Shown in pieces: positions 26,227-34,416 of a DNA stretch of 64,000 bases. The stretch comes from an uncultured Opitutia bacterium (GTDB lineage Bacteria; Verrucomicrobiota; Verrucomicrobiia; Opitutales; UBA953): assembly GCA_903855995.1 (NCBI GenBank), contig CAIOAN010000002.1, positions 186,001 to 250,000 on the forward strand. Reading direction: 5' to 3'. Both the position numbers and the translations under genes were made by a program. The notes below the pieces were generated by a model. The model ran no database searches. It was not told where the DNA came from and saw nothing but the letters and a program-made list of their open reading frames with translations. Numbering within the stretch: position 1 is the stretch's first letter; each line of letters starts with the position of its first letter.

Positions 26227-27645
26227 TTAGACAGCCTCCCGGGACATCCGTTCCTTAAGCCAGACGAGACCCGAGGCTTCATCGCTGAATACACCATCCA
26301 GCTGGGCTTCAAAAGCCTCTTCCAAGATGCGCGAGAACCAGCCGGCGGGCTTGTGACCCAGGGCGATCAGATGACGTCCGAGGACGATTTTCTTCGGGGC
26401 GGAGTCAGCCAGATGGAGGGCGGCGGCGCGTTCGGCCAGCCAGATACCCTGCGGCGAGGCTTCCGTGCGGCACTTGTATGTTTCCGGGTTGAGATCGTTC
26501 ACGCGGGCCTTGCGATCCGCCGAGTCGACGCGGATCAGGCGATCGATGCGGACCACCTTGTTCGCCAGTCGACGGACGGCGGCGTCGCCGGCCTTCGCCT
26601 TATAAAGCTCCCAGGGCTGAGCATGCCAGCGAACCAAGGGGAGCACTGCTTCGATGATCTTCGCTTCGCGCGTGATGCGAGCGAGGAAATCAGGGGTCAG
26701 GCCATGGCTCACCTCTTCATGACCATAGGCATGCCAGCGTTCATCTTTCTCCTTCTTAGTCGTCGTGGCCTTACCGATGTCATGCAAGAGGACGGCGAGG
26801 CCGACGATCAGGTCTTCATCTCGCTCGCCCACACGTTCGGTTGCAAAGATATCCATCGCCTGGAGCGTATGCACCCAGACGTCGCCTTCGGGATGCCATT
26901 CCGGATCCTGCTGAATGCCAATCATCGCATGGAGCTCGGGGTAGAATTTCGTCCAGCCACAGGCCTTGAGAAACCCCAACCCCACCGAGGGCTTCCGGCC
27001 GCGCAAGATAAGCTTTGTCCATTCTTCCAACAGGCGCTCCGGGGGCAGGTCGTTCTGTGACAGCGAGGCGCAAAGCGCGACGGTCTCGGGCGCCACCGTG
27101 AACTCGAAGCGGGCGGCGAACTGCATGGCGCGCAAAACGCGCAACGGATCTTCTGAGAACTTTTCCGAGACATGGCGCAGCACGCCCGCCTGTAGGTCGG
27201 CCACGCCGCCCCACGGGTCGACAATCTCACCCGTGAAAGGGTCCCACATCACCGCATTGAGCGTGAAGTCGCGACGTTCCGCGGCGTCCTTCGGCGTCAT
27301 CGTTGGGTCGGCCTGCACATCGAAATCCGTATGCTTGGCACCCGTGCGGTTCTCGCGACGAGGCACCGAGACGTCGACCGGGAAGTCCTTGAGTTTCGTC
27401 ACGCCGAAAGCGGCACCGACGGTGATGATGCCGAATTCCTTGCGCAGGGCGGATTCGATTTCGCGCGTCCCCAGCCCGTAGACCTCGATGTCCACGTCGA
27501 CGACCTTAGCCCCCAGCAGCGCATCGCGCACGCAGCCGCCAACCATGTAAGGGCGGCCGCCCGCCGCGCGGAGCAATTCGACGACCCGGCGGACCGGCGC
27601 GCGATCGCCGTCGAGACGAATCAGATCTGGCTGCAAGTCTGGCAC
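26227..27645 (-). CDS. cca: CCA tRNA nucleotidyltransferase with HD domain
   Basis: 472 residues from a GTG at 27645. The class II nucleotidyltransferase head reads YMVGGCVRDALLGAKVVDVDIEVYG (G-G-x-x-R-D and the catalytic D-x-D), then RRDFTLNAVMWDP, GVLRHVSEKFSEDPLRVLRAMQFAARF and the neck motif ERLLEEWTKLI. The C-terminal part carries an HD phosphohydrolase motif, LAVLLHDIGKAT near residue 290, as in the multifunctional enterobacterial-type enzyme. It adds or repairs the CCA end of tRNA; the tRNA-Val gene nearby lacks an encoded full CCA, in keeping with need for it. A hairpin-capable stretch lies just upstream. Confidence 0.92.
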   Translation of the reverse strand: MPDLQPDLIRLDGDRAPVRRVVELLRAAGGRPYMVGGCVRDALLGAKVVDVDIEVYGLGTREIESALRKEFGIITVGAAFGVTKLKDFPVDVSVPRRENRTGAKHTDFDVQADPTMTPKDAAERRDFTLNAVMWDPFTGEIVDPWGGVADLQAGVLRHVSEKFSEDPLRVLRAMQFAARFEFTVAPETVALCASLSQNDLPPERLLEEWTKLILRGRKPSVGLGFLKACGWTKFYPELHAMIGIQQDPEWHPEGDVWVHTLQAMDIFATERVGERDEDLIVGLAVLLHDIGKATTTKKEKDERWHAYGHEEVSHGLTPDFLARITREAKIIEAVLPLVRWHAQPWELYKAKAGDAAVRRLANKVVRIDRLIRVDSADRKARVNDLNPETYKCRTEASPQGIWLAERAAALHLADSAPKKIVLGRHLIALGHKPAGWFSRILEEAFEAQLDGVFSDEASGLVWLKERMSREAV

Positions 27646-27694
27646 GAAGAAGACATACCTCGGCGGGGATGCCGAGGCGAGTGGTTTTACGGGT

Positions 27695-28030
27695 TCAAAG
27701 GTTGGTCGTGAAACCTTCCTTCAACAACCAGGCCTTGGCCGTCTCACGACGATCGCCTTGCAGCACGATTTCGCGACCTTCGAGGGCGCCGCCCGTACCG
27801 AGGGCGCGCTTCATCTCCTTGAGCAAGGCTTCGCGCATGCGCATTTCCTGCGACTCAATCCAAAGACCCTTCAAGATCGTCACCTCCTTGCCACCGCGGC
27901 CGGAACGCTCATATTGCAGGATGACCTTGCCGAGCTTCGGCTTGGACTTCGCCACGGGCGCGACGGCCTTGGGTGGCGGGCCGGGCGGCAACGACTGACC
28001 GTCCAGCTTATCGAAAGGATTGCCACTCAT
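27695..28030 (-). CDS. SUI1/eIF1-like translation factor (YciH family)
   Basis: 111 residues. The C-terminal 80 residues match the SUI1 domain: KVILQYERSGRGGKEVTILKG, MREALLKEMKRALGTGGALEGREIVLQGDRRE and TAKAWLLKEGF. Bacterial homologues (YciH) can act like eIF1 or IF3 in start-site fidelity. The first 35 residues are Pro/Lys-rich and disordered-looking. The start overlaps the stop of the upstream small gene (ATGA), showing translational coupling; the CCA-adding enzyme gene follows 49 bases downstream on the same strand. Confidence 0.9.
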   Translation of the reverse strand: MSGNPFDKLDGQSLPPGPPPKAVAPVAKSKPKLGKVILQYERSGRGGKEVTILKGLWIESQEMRMREALLKEMKRALGTGGALEGREIVLQGDRRETAKAWLLKEGFTTNL

Positions 28031-28263
28031 GCGCCGCGACCACAGGTCCCTGCACCCGGCGTGCCACCCTGCAGGAAGAGCAAAGCCTTTTCATAGGAGC
28101 GGCGGCGGAGGTAATGATCGAGGTCGCCCGGTAGGCCCGAGTCCGCCGAGGCTACTTCCGCATCCAGCGAGCTAATGCAGTCCAAAAGCCCCTGCTGGCC
28201 GAGACCCGGGCGGGCCAGGGTGCGGAGGGCCTCAAGGATGCGTTGTTCGCGGGCGGAGTCCAT
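28027..28263 (-). CDS. Small protein of unknown function, coupled to SUI1 gene
   Basis: 78 residues from the ATG at 28263 (MDSAREQRILEALRTLARPGLGQQGLL); an ATG at 28320 would add 19 residues of less gene-like sequence. The protein is predicted mostly helical at first, has no membrane segment or signal peptide, and ends in a Gly/Cys-containing tail. I do not recognise the family. It overlaps the SUI1 gene by 4 bases, so the two are made together. A perfect 10-base hairpin abuts the start codon. The tRNA-Val gene is divergent. Confidence 0.6.
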   Translation of the reverse strand: MDSAREQRILEALRTLARPGLGQQGLLDCISSLDAEVASADSGLPGDLDHYLRRRSYEKALLFLQGGTPGAGTCGRGA

Positions 28264-28285
28264 TGGCCCGCAGATTGCGGGCCAA
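28263..28285 (-). promoter_or_regulatory. Perfect hairpin touching a start codon
   Basis: Arms TTGGCCCGCA (28263-28272 on plus) and TGCGGGCCAA (28276-28285) with a GAT loop. On the minus-strand mRNA the second arm includes the A of the ATG of the 78-residue gene. The structure would hide the ribosome entry region, so it either controls translation or shows that the true start is elsewhere. Confidence 0.5.
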
Positions 28286-28364
28286 ACGGCCCCGGAGCAA
28301 GCCCGCGGGGCGGTTTTCATAGTGGACAAAAGGCGGGGGCCTTCCCTATACCAACCCTTCCTCT

Positions 28365-28438
28365 GGATGGATAGCTCAGTTGGTTAGAGCGTCTGCTTTA
28401 CACGCAGAATGTCGTGGGTTCGAGTCCCTCTCCGTCCA
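28365..28438 (+). tRNA. tRNA-Val (anticodon TAC)
   Basis: Cloverleaf read by eye: acceptor GGATGGA pairs with TCCGTCC (one G-T), D-arm GCTC...GAGC, anticodon stem TCTGC/GCAGA around loop TTTACAC, giving anticodon TAC (valine, GUA codons), five-base variable loop, T-loop TTCGAGT, discriminator A. The terminal CCA is not fully encoded. One oddity: the T-stem GTGGG / CCCTC contains a T-T mismatch at its second pair. It lies directly upstream of ilvN, 27 bases before its start. Confidence 0.93.
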
Positions 28439-28465
28439 CCCCTTCCCTCCCTTAACACCGCCGCC

Positions 28466-28981
28466 ATGACGCCCCTCAAGAAGAAGCACACGCTCTCCGC
28501 CCTCGTCGAAAACAAGTTTGGCGTCCTGGCTCGCGTCGCCGGCATGCTCTCCGGCCGCGGTTTCAACATCGAGACCCTCAACGTCGGACCGACCCACGAT
28601 CCGGCCTACTCACGCATCACCGCGACCGTCGTCGCCGACGACGCCGCCCTCGACCGCTGCGTCAAGGCCCTCGATAAGCTGATCAATGTCATCACCGTGA
28701 ACGACTTCTCTCGCGAGGAAGTCGACCACGTCGCCCGCGAGCTCATCCTCGTCAAGGTGAAGTCCGACAAGAAGACCCGCACCGAGATCCTCGAAATCGC
28801 CGGCCTCTTCCGCGCCAAGGTCGTCGACGTCTCGCACGACTCCCTGCTCATCGAGTTCACGGGCAACGTGACCAAGATTTCCGCCTTCCTCGATCTCATC
28901 GAACATTTCGGCATCATCGAAACCGCCCGTACCGGCGCCGTCGCGCTCAAGCGCGGCCGCAAGAAGGCCTCGGCCGAATAA
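28466..28981 (+). CDS. ilvN: Acetolactate synthase small (regulatory) subunit
   Basis: 171 residues from the ATG at 28466; the longer open frame runs through the tRNA gene and is not real. ACT domain: KKHTLSALVENKFGVLARVAGMLSGRGFNIETLNVGPTHDPAYSRITATV, followed by a second regulatory domain starting VDHVARELILVKVKSDKKTR and ending GIIETARTGAVALKRG. It binds valine and tunes the catalytic subunit in branched-chain amino-acid synthesis. The catalytic subunit gene, usually just upstream, is not in this window; a tRNA-Val gene occupies that place. ilvC follows 27 bases downstream. Confidence 0.95.
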   Translation: MTPLKKKHTLSALVENKFGVLARVAGMLSGRGFNIETLNVGPTHDPAYSRITATVVADDAALDRCVKALDKLINVITVNDFSREEVDHVARELILVKVKSDKKTRTEILEIAGLFRAKVVDVSHDSLLIEFTGNVTKISAFLDLIEHFGIIETARTGAVALKRGRKKASAE

Positions 28982-29008
28982 TCCCCCACCTCTTTCCACC
29001 AAACACCA

Positions 29009-30046
29009 ATGCCTGCCAAAGTGTACACCGACAAGGACGCCGATCTCGGCTTCCTGAAGAACAAGACCCTCGCCGTTCTCGGCTTCGGTTCCCAGGGACA
29101 TTCCCACGCGATGAACCTCCGCGACAGCGGACTGAACGTCATCGTGGGCCTGTACAAGGGTTCCAAGTCCGCCGCCGCTGCGAAGAAAAAGGGTTTCAAG
29201 GTCTATGAGACCGCCGAAGCCGTTCGCCGTGCCGACGTCATGCTCGTGGGCATCCCCGACATGAAGCAGGCCGACGTCTGGGAAAAGGACATCGCGCCTA
29301 ACCTCGGCAAGGGAGGCAAGACCGTCCTCTTCATCCACGGCCTCTCGATCCACTACAAGTTGATCAAACCTGCCAAGAACGTCGACATCGCCATGGTCGC
29401 CCCCAAGGGCCCCGGCCACGTCGTCCGCGCTCAGTACGTCGAAGGCAAGGGCGTCCCCGCCCTCATCGCCATCCAGCAAGACGTCTCCGGCAAGGCCACC
29501 AAGACCGCCCTCGCTTGGGCTAAGGGCATCGGCTCCACCCGCGCCGGCGTCATCAAGACCTCCTTCAAGGAAGAAGCTGAGACCGATCTCTTCGGCGAAC
29601 AGGCCGTCCTTTGCGGTGGTGCCTCCGAGCTCGTCAAGGTGGGCTACGAAACCCTCGTCGAAGCCGGTTACCAGCCCGAGATGGCCTACTTCGAGTGTCT
29701 CCACGAATTGAAACTCATCGTCGACCTGATGGTCGAAGCCGGCATCTCCGGCATGCGCTTCTCGATCTCCGAGACCGCCAAGTATGGCGACATCACCCGC
29801 GGTGCTCGCGTGATCAACAGCTCGTCCCGCAAGGCGATGCGCGAGATCCTCAAGGAAATCCAGTCCGGCAAGTTCACCGCCCAGTGGGTCAAGGAATACA
29901 AGGGCGGCCTCAAGAACTACAATAAGCTGCTCAAGCAGGGCGAAAACCACCCGATCGAAAAGACCGGCCAGCGTCTCCGCGCCCTCATGCCCTGGGTCCA
30001 GAAGCGCAACATCCGCGGCGCCCAGGCCGAGTACACGACCAAGTAA
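29009..30046 (+). CDS. ilvC: Ketol-acid reductoisomerase
   Basis: 345 residues, class I length. The Rossmann motif is AVLGFGSQGHSHAMNLRDSG near residue 20; the knotted C-terminal domain has the metal-binding acidic residues in EEAETDLFGEQAVLCGG and ECLHELKLIVDLMVEAGISGMRFSISETAKYGD. It converts acetolactate to dihydroxy-isovalerate using NADPH and Mg. Co-transcribed with ilvN and ended by a strong terminator at 30067. Length and motifs are standard. Confidence 0.97.
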   Translation: MPAKVYTDKDADLGFLKNKTLAVLGFGSQGHSHAMNLRDSGLNVIVGLYKGSKSAAAAKKKGFKVYETAEAVRRADVMLVGIPDMKQADVWEKDIAPNLGKGGKTVLFIHGLSIHYKLIKPAKNVDIAMVAPKGPGHVVRAQYVEGKGVPALIAIQQDVSGKATKTALAWAKGIGSTRAGVIKTSFKEEAETDLFGEQAVLCGGASELVKVGYETLVEAGYQPEMAYFECLHELKLIVDLMVEAGISGMRFSISETAKYGDITRGARVINSSSRKAMREILKEIQSGKFTAQWVKEYKGGLKNYNKLLKQGENHPIEKTGQRLRALMPWVQKRNIRGAQAEYTTK

Positions 30047-30066
30047 GCGGTCGGCTGACCGCCACG

Positions 30067-30096
30067 AAAGGGCCGACGCGAGTCGGCCCTTTTTTA
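30067..30096 (+). terminator. Terminator after ilvC
   Basis: Stem AAAGGGCCGAC / GTCGGCCCTTT with loop GCGA and a T-run. Confidence 0.92.
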
Positions 30097-30139
30097 TGCC
30101 CAAAAACCAGCCACTCCGGGACGCAGCATCCAAGGGGTT

Positions 30140-30164
30140 GCCAAGCGAAGGCAAAAGGCTTGGC
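30140..30164. promoter_or_regulatory. Inverted repeat upstream of the DUF485-symporter pair
   Basis: Seven-base arms GCCAAGC (30140-30146) and GCTTGGC (30158-30164), 14 bases before the DUF485 start at 30179. It could be an operator or a leader hairpin over the ribosome-binding region. No regulator gene is adjacent. Confidence 0.35.
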
Positions 30165-30178
30165 TGTCCCCACACCCC

Positions 30179-30493
30179 ATGAGCGAGCCCACCTCCCCCA
30201 CCCCGGTCGACATCCATTCGGATGCGTTCTTGGCGCGCATGATGCGCGACCAGCTGAAACTCTCCATCGCCTGCGCCTTGTGCTTCGTCGTGGCGCTCGT
30301 TGCCCTGCCGCTGCTGAACTACTTCCAGCCGGCGTTCATGGCCCAGCGCGTCTTCGGCTTCACGCTGACGTGGTTGATCCTCGGCGTGCTCTTCTTCCCC
30401 TTCGTATGGGTCATCTCCTACGTCTTCATCAAGCGCTCGATCGCGCTGGAGAACGCCGAAGCCCAAGCCGCCCAGGACGGCCAGACCAAATAA
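30179..30493 (+). CDS. DUF485 membrane protein
   Basis: 104 residues with two membrane helices (about 28-50 and 60-85) of the DUF485 type: FLARMMRDQLKLSIACALCFVVALVALPLLNYF and then FTLTWLILGVLFFPFVWVISYVFIKRS. DUF485 genes nearly always precede an acetate-permease-like sodium symporter, as here with a 1-base gap; the pair is thought to form a functional unit, as with YjcH-ActP. Confidence 0.9.
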   Translation: MSEPTSPTPVDIHSDAFLARMMRDQLKLSIACALCFVVALVALPLLNYFQPAFMAQRVFGFTLTWLILGVLFFPFVWVISYVFIKRSIALENAEAQAAQDGQTK

Positions 30494-30494
30494 T

Positions 30495-32342
30495 ATGAAC
30501 GCTCTCCTTCTCGCTGTGGAGGCCTCCAAGGGCATCGATCCGTGGATCGCCATCTGTTCCCTCGCCACCGTCGCCATCACGGTCGGCATGGGTTTCTGGA
30601 CCGCGGGCAAATCCAAAAGCGCTGGTGACTTCTTCGTCGCCGGACGCTCGGTTTCCGTCGGCTGGAATGCTTCTGCCATCTCGGGCGAATACCTCTCCGC
30701 GGCCTCCTTCATGGGCGTCGCCGGCATGGTGATGGCCACGGGTTACGACGCGCTCTGGTATCCGGTCTGCTACGCGTGCGGCTACCTGTTCCTACTGCTC
30801 TTCATCGCCGGCCCGCTGCGCCGCTTCGGTGCTTACACCATTCCGGACTTCGCGGAAGGTCGCTATGATTCACCGGTGTTCCGGAAAATCGCGGTCTGCT
30901 TCGTGCTCTTCATCGGTTTCTTCTACACCATGCCCCAAATGAAGGGCGCCGGCACGACGCTCGCCTATATCTTTCCGGGCCTACCCTATTGGGCCGGCGT
31001 GGTCGTCGTCGGCGCGGTCATCACCCTCAACGTGTCGCTCGGCGGCATGAAGGGTATCACGCTCGTCCAGGCCTTCCAATATTGGCTGAAGGTCTTCGCC
31101 ATCACCGTGCCGATCTTCGTGTTGGCCTCGCTTGTCGGCCACTATCAACAGCACCTCGCCGCCAACAAAACGAGCCAGGAAGCCGTCGCTAGCGCCCCCG
31201 CGGGCATCGAGCGGAAGGCCCTGCCCGCGAAGGCGCCCAAGGATGAGGCTTGGATCGCCCCGTTCGGCAAACTCACCACCAAAGCCCTGGACGCCTCGAT
31301 CATCGCTGCCAAAACGCCCGAGGCGAAAGCCGAACTCGAGGCGAACAAGAAGCCCTATTCGCTCCTCTACACCTATTCACTGATTATTGCACTGGTCTGC
31401 GGTACCGCCGGCCTGCCGCACATCCTGGTCCGCTTCTACACGAATCCGGACGGCGTCGCCGCAAAACGCACGACGATGTGGGTGATGATTCTCATCGGCG
31501 TATTCTACGTCTTCCCGCCCGTCTACGGCGTCATCGGACGTTCGCTGACCCCCGAGCTCTATGACGCCGTCGGCGCCAAGGGCACGGATAAGGTGGTACT
31601 CGAACTCCCTACGCTCCTCGCGGGCCGCGATCATCCGCTCCTCGGATCAATTCTTTCGGGCATCACCTGCGCCGGCGCCTTCGCCGCATTCATGTCCACC
31701 TTCTCCGGCCTGCTCGTCTCGATGTCCAGCGCCCTCGCGCACGACATCTACGGCCGGATGCTGAAGCCCGACGCCTCACCGGAACAGCGCCTGAAGGCCT
31801 TTAAATGGTCGGCCCTTATCGTCGGCCTCGTCGCCGTCGGCCTCGGCTCACAGGTCGAAGCGCTGGAAATCAACTTCATGGTCGGCCAGGCTTTCGCTAT
31901 CGCGGCGGCCAGCTACTTCCCGTTGCTCTTCATGAGCGTCTGGTGGCGCGGTATGACCATGCGGGGCGCGGCCACGGGTATGCTTGTCGGCGGACTCAGC
32001 GCCCTAGCCTCCATCACCTTGACGTCGGTTTCCGATGTTGCCGTCGCCAAGGCGAAGAAGATTACCGATGCTGCGGAACTCTCGGCTTACTGGGCCGACC
32101 ACCCTTTAGCCAAGACTATCGCGGATGGCTGGGTCGCACATCCGCTCGCCCGCATCCTGTGCGAACAGCCCGCCATCTGGGCCGTGCCGCTCTCGATCCT
32201 CCTGATGATTTTCGTTTCCAAGGCGACGGCTTCGACCGTGCCGGCGGACGTCCGCATGAAGATGCTCGTCCTCCATGCGCCCGAAGCCTTGGGCCTGAAG
32301 CAGGAATACATCAAGGAGCACGAAGGCCTCGGCGGCCACTGA
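30495..32342 (+). CDS. Sodium:solute symporter (ActP-like)
   Basis: 615 residues, about 13 membrane helices, of the solute:sodium symporter family in its acetate/pyruvate-permease branch. Landmarks: GKSKSAGDFFVAGRSVSVGWNASAISGEYLSAASFMG near the start, GLPHILVRFYTNPDG after the central cytoplasmic/periplasmic insertion (about residues 215-290, Ala/Lys-rich), and ITCAGAFAAFMSTFSGLLVSMSSALAHDIY, which carries the sodium site. With DUF485 it probably imports acetate or another short monocarboxylate. The long insertion and a second one near residue 510-545 are larger than in E. coli ActP. Confidence 0.9.
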   Translation: MNALLLAVEASKGIDPWIAICSLATVAITVGMGFWTAGKSKSAGDFFVAGRSVSVGWNASAISGEYLSAASFMGVAGMVMATGYDALWYPVCYACGYLFLLLFIAGPLRRFGAYTIPDFAEGRYDSPVFRKIAVCFVLFIGFFYTMPQMKGAGTTLAYIFPGLPYWAGVVVVGAVITLNVSLGGMKGITLVQAFQYWLKVFAITVPIFVLASLVGHYQQHLAANKTSQEAVASAPAGIERKALPAKAPKDEAWIAPFGKLTTKALDASIIAAKTPEAKAELEANKKPYSLLYTYSLIIALVCGTAGLPHILVRFYTNPDGVAAKRTTMWVMILIGVFYVFPPVYGVIGRSLTPELYDAVGAKGTDKVVLELPTLLAGRDHPLLGSILSGITCAGAFAAFMSTFSGLLVSMSSALAHDIYGRMLKPDASPEQRLKAFKWSALIVGLVAVGLGSQVEALEINFMVGQAFAIAAASYFPLLFMSVWWRGMTMRGAATGMLVGGLSALASITLTSVSDVAVAKAKKITDAAELSAYWADHPLAKTIADGWVAHPLARILCEQPAIWAVPLSILLMIFVSKATASTVPADVRMKMLVLHAPEALGLKQEYIKEHEGLGGH

Positions 32343-32424
32343 GGCTGGTCTCCCGGGGCGGAATAATCCCGCCGCGGGAAACTTGAAACTTGGAAGTCCG
32401 GCTAGGGGTGTCTTTGCTGACGGT

Positions 32425-32772
32425 GTGCCCACCGAACTCAGCGAAGACGACTCACGCGCCTATGGCGTCGTGCAGGCGTTCTCGCTGCTCCTGGCCGGCG
32501 GGGCGCTTTACGCCGCCTACCTGATGACCCGCCAAGCCGCTCCGGTCTTTCTGGGGCAGGTCGCGGATCCTTATGACCGCGTGGTATGGGTCGGCGTGGG
32601 CGTCGGCATTCCGACTGCGCTCTGCGGTGCCGTGATTGCCATGATGGCTGCCCAGCAACGCCGCTGGGATTTCCTTCGCATCGCCGCCGCCACCCTGCTC
32701 ATCGGCAATCTCGGCATCCCCCTGACCTGGGGCGTACTCTGGCTGATGCGCAACGGCTACCTCCATCTCTGA
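32425..32772 (+). CDS. Small three-helix membrane protein, unknown function
   Basis: 115 residues from a GTG at 32425 (MPTELSEDDSRAYGVVQAF); the frame is open back to a TTG at 32383. Three hydrophobic helices are visible (about 13-33, 50-72, 85-108), with a polar N terminus. I do not recognise a family. It begins 82 bases after the symporter and ends 1 base before hemC, so it is likely translated with hemC. Start choice is uncertain. Confidence 0.6.
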   Translation: MPTELSEDDSRAYGVVQAFSLLLAGGALYAAYLMTRQAAPVFLGQVADPYDRVVWVGVGVGIPTALCGAVIAMMAAQQRRWDFLRIAAATLLIGNLGIPLTWGVLWLMRNGYLHL

Positions 32773-32773
32773 T

Positions 32774-33628
32774 ATGTCCGGTCCCATCGTCATCGTCACC
32801 CGTGGCAGCCCGCTGGCCCTCCAGCAGGCCCATGACGCCGCCGCGCGACTCAGCCAAGCCCTCGACCGAACCACCGAAGTCCGTATCCTGACCACGACCG
32901 GCGATCGCCAGGCGAGCTGGTCTCTCGAAAAACAAGGCGGTAAAGGACTGTTCACCGCCGAACTCGAGCAAGCCCTCCTACGCGGCGAAGCCGATGTAGC
33001 CATCCATAGTTCAAAGGACCTTCCCACCGAGATGCCCGCCGGTCTCGCCATCGCCGCCTGCCTGCCTCGTCAGGATGCCCGCGACGTACTCGTGCGCCGC
33101 ACCGAAATCATCCGACCAAAAAGCATCGCCACCGGCAGCCCGCGCCGCCGCGCCCAAGGCGCCCTCACCTTCCCGGACGCACAGTGGACCGAACTACGCG
33201 GCAACGTAGACACGCGGCTCAAGAAGCTGGCCAACGGCGACGCCGACGCCTCGTACCTCGCCGCCTCGGGCCTCAACCGACTGGGTATCAAAACCTGGCC
33301 GGGACTCTCCCTCGAGCCGGTCGACCTCGCGCACATGGTGCCCGCCGCCGGTCAAGGCGCTGTCGCGATTCAATCGCGCGCCGCCGACGTCGCGCTGTAT
33401 GCCACCGCTGGCTGTGCCACCACGACCTACTCCGTGACTGTCGAACGCCTGTTCCTGACCAAACTCGGCGAAGGTTGCCACACCGCGTTCGCCTGCCACC
33501 ACGCCGCGGGCCGGGTGCACCTCTTCCGCGCCGACTTCGGTCGATGTGATTTCGAGTTCCCGGTCACCGACCTCGCCGCGGCCTCCGTGCTGGCTGACAC
33601 CCTCCTCCGCCAGATCCTGCCCCGCTGA
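32774..33628 (+). CDS. hemC: Hydroxymethylbilane synthase
   Basis: 284 residues. Porphobilinogen deaminase motifs are GSPLALQQAHDAAARL, GGKGLFTAELEQALLRGEADVAIHSSKDLPTEMP, TGSPRRRAQGAL, LRGNVDTRLKKL, and VPAAGQGAVAIQSR. The dipyrromethane-cofactor Cys lies in LGEGCHTAFACHH. It joins four porphobilinogens into hydroxymethylbilane. The protein is about 25 residues shorter than most, all of it from domain 3 after the cofactor Cys, which here has about 45 residues. First of a hemC-hemD-trpF run; hemD starts 2 bases later. Confidence 0.93.
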   Translation: MSGPIVIVTRGSPLALQQAHDAAARLSQALDRTTEVRILTTTGDRQASWSLEKQGGKGLFTAELEQALLRGEADVAIHSSKDLPTEMPAGLAIAACLPRQDARDVLVRRTEIIRPKSIATGSPRRRAQGALTFPDAQWTELRGNVDTRLKKLANGDADASYLAASGLNRLGIKTWPGLSLEPVDLAHMVPAAGQGAVAIQSRAADVALYATAGCATTTYSVTVERLFLTKLGEGCHTAFACHHAAGRVHLFRADFGRCDFEFPVTDLAAASVLADTLLRQILPR

Positions 33629-33630
33629 AC

Positions 33631-34416
33631 ATGAGTAAACTCCCCCTGCGCGACCGACACATCGTCCTCACCCGCCCCGAAGGGCGCGGGGCCGACTGGA
33701 AAGCCGCGCTCACCGCCGTTGGCGCGGCCGTCTCCGAACTGCCGTTGCTCGAGATCAAATTCGAGCCCGATGATACCGTACTCAGCGAGGTCCTCGACGC
33801 CATGGGGGAATATGACTGGGTCGTCTTCACCAGCCCCAACGGCGTGCGGGGCTTCTTCGACCGCTTCTTCGAGCGCTTCACCGACATCCGTTCCGTCGGG
33901 GGCGTGCGCTTCGCATGCGTGGGCCCCGCGACCGAGAAAGCCCTGCGCCAATACCATCTGGATTCCGACCTCACCGCCACGCAGAACGACGCGCTGAGCC
34001 TCGGCCGCGAACTGATGGCGAAACATGATATTGAAAATCAGAAAATCCTGCTCGTCACCGGCAACCTGAACTCGCCCGAACTTTCCCGCCTCCTGATGGA
34101 CGGCGCCATGGCCATCGTCGACCTGCTCAAGGTCTACGCCACGGAAGAGAAGCATGTCGCCGAATCGCCAGAAGCCGCGGAGTTCCGCCGCCGCGGCGCG
34201 GATATCATCGTCTTCGCGAGCCCCTCGGCAGTGGAATCTTTCCTGCACCAGGCCGCGGCCCTGCGCCCGGACGCCGGGGCGCGCCAGCCCAAGGTTGTGG
34301 CCATTGGCGATACGACCGCCGATGCATTGCGCAAAGCCGGCATCCCCCTTGCGGGCACCGCCGCCGCCCCGACCGCCGTCGCGATCCGCAACGCGGTGAT
34401 CGATGCCCTCGCATGA
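33631..34416 (+). CDS. hemD: Uroporphyrinogen-III synthase
   Basis: 261 residues. Recognisable HemD features: IVLTRPEGRGADWKAAL near the start, YDWVVFTSPNGVRGFFDRF, FACVGPATEKALRQY, then ADIIVFASPSAVESFLHQAAAL and VAIGDTTADALRKAGIPLAGTAAAPTAVAIRNAVIDAL. These match the two-lobed fold that closes hydroxymethylbilane to uroporphyrinogen III. Sequence identity in this family is low, so support is from motif order plus position right after hemC. It overlaps trpF by 4 bases. Confidence 0.9.
   Translation: MSKLPLRDRHIVLTRPEGRGADWKAALTAVGAAVSELPLLEIKFEPDDTVLSEVLDAMGEYDWVVFTSPNGVRGFFDRFFERFTDIRSVGGVRFACVGPATEKALRQYHLDSDLTATQNDALSLGRELMAKHDIENQKILLVTGNLNSPELSRLLMDGAMAIVDLLKVYATEEKHVAESPEAAEFRRRGADIIVFASPSAVESFLHQAAALRPDAGARQPKVVAIGDTTADALRKAGIPLAGTAAAPTAVAIRNAVIDALA

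Noticed and set aside
28610-30739. A 709-codon open frame on the minus strand over ilvN and ilvC
   Set aside because: It is the antisense shadow of two well-supported genes with strong codon bias; the translation is Val/Asp/Gly-rich and resembles nothing.
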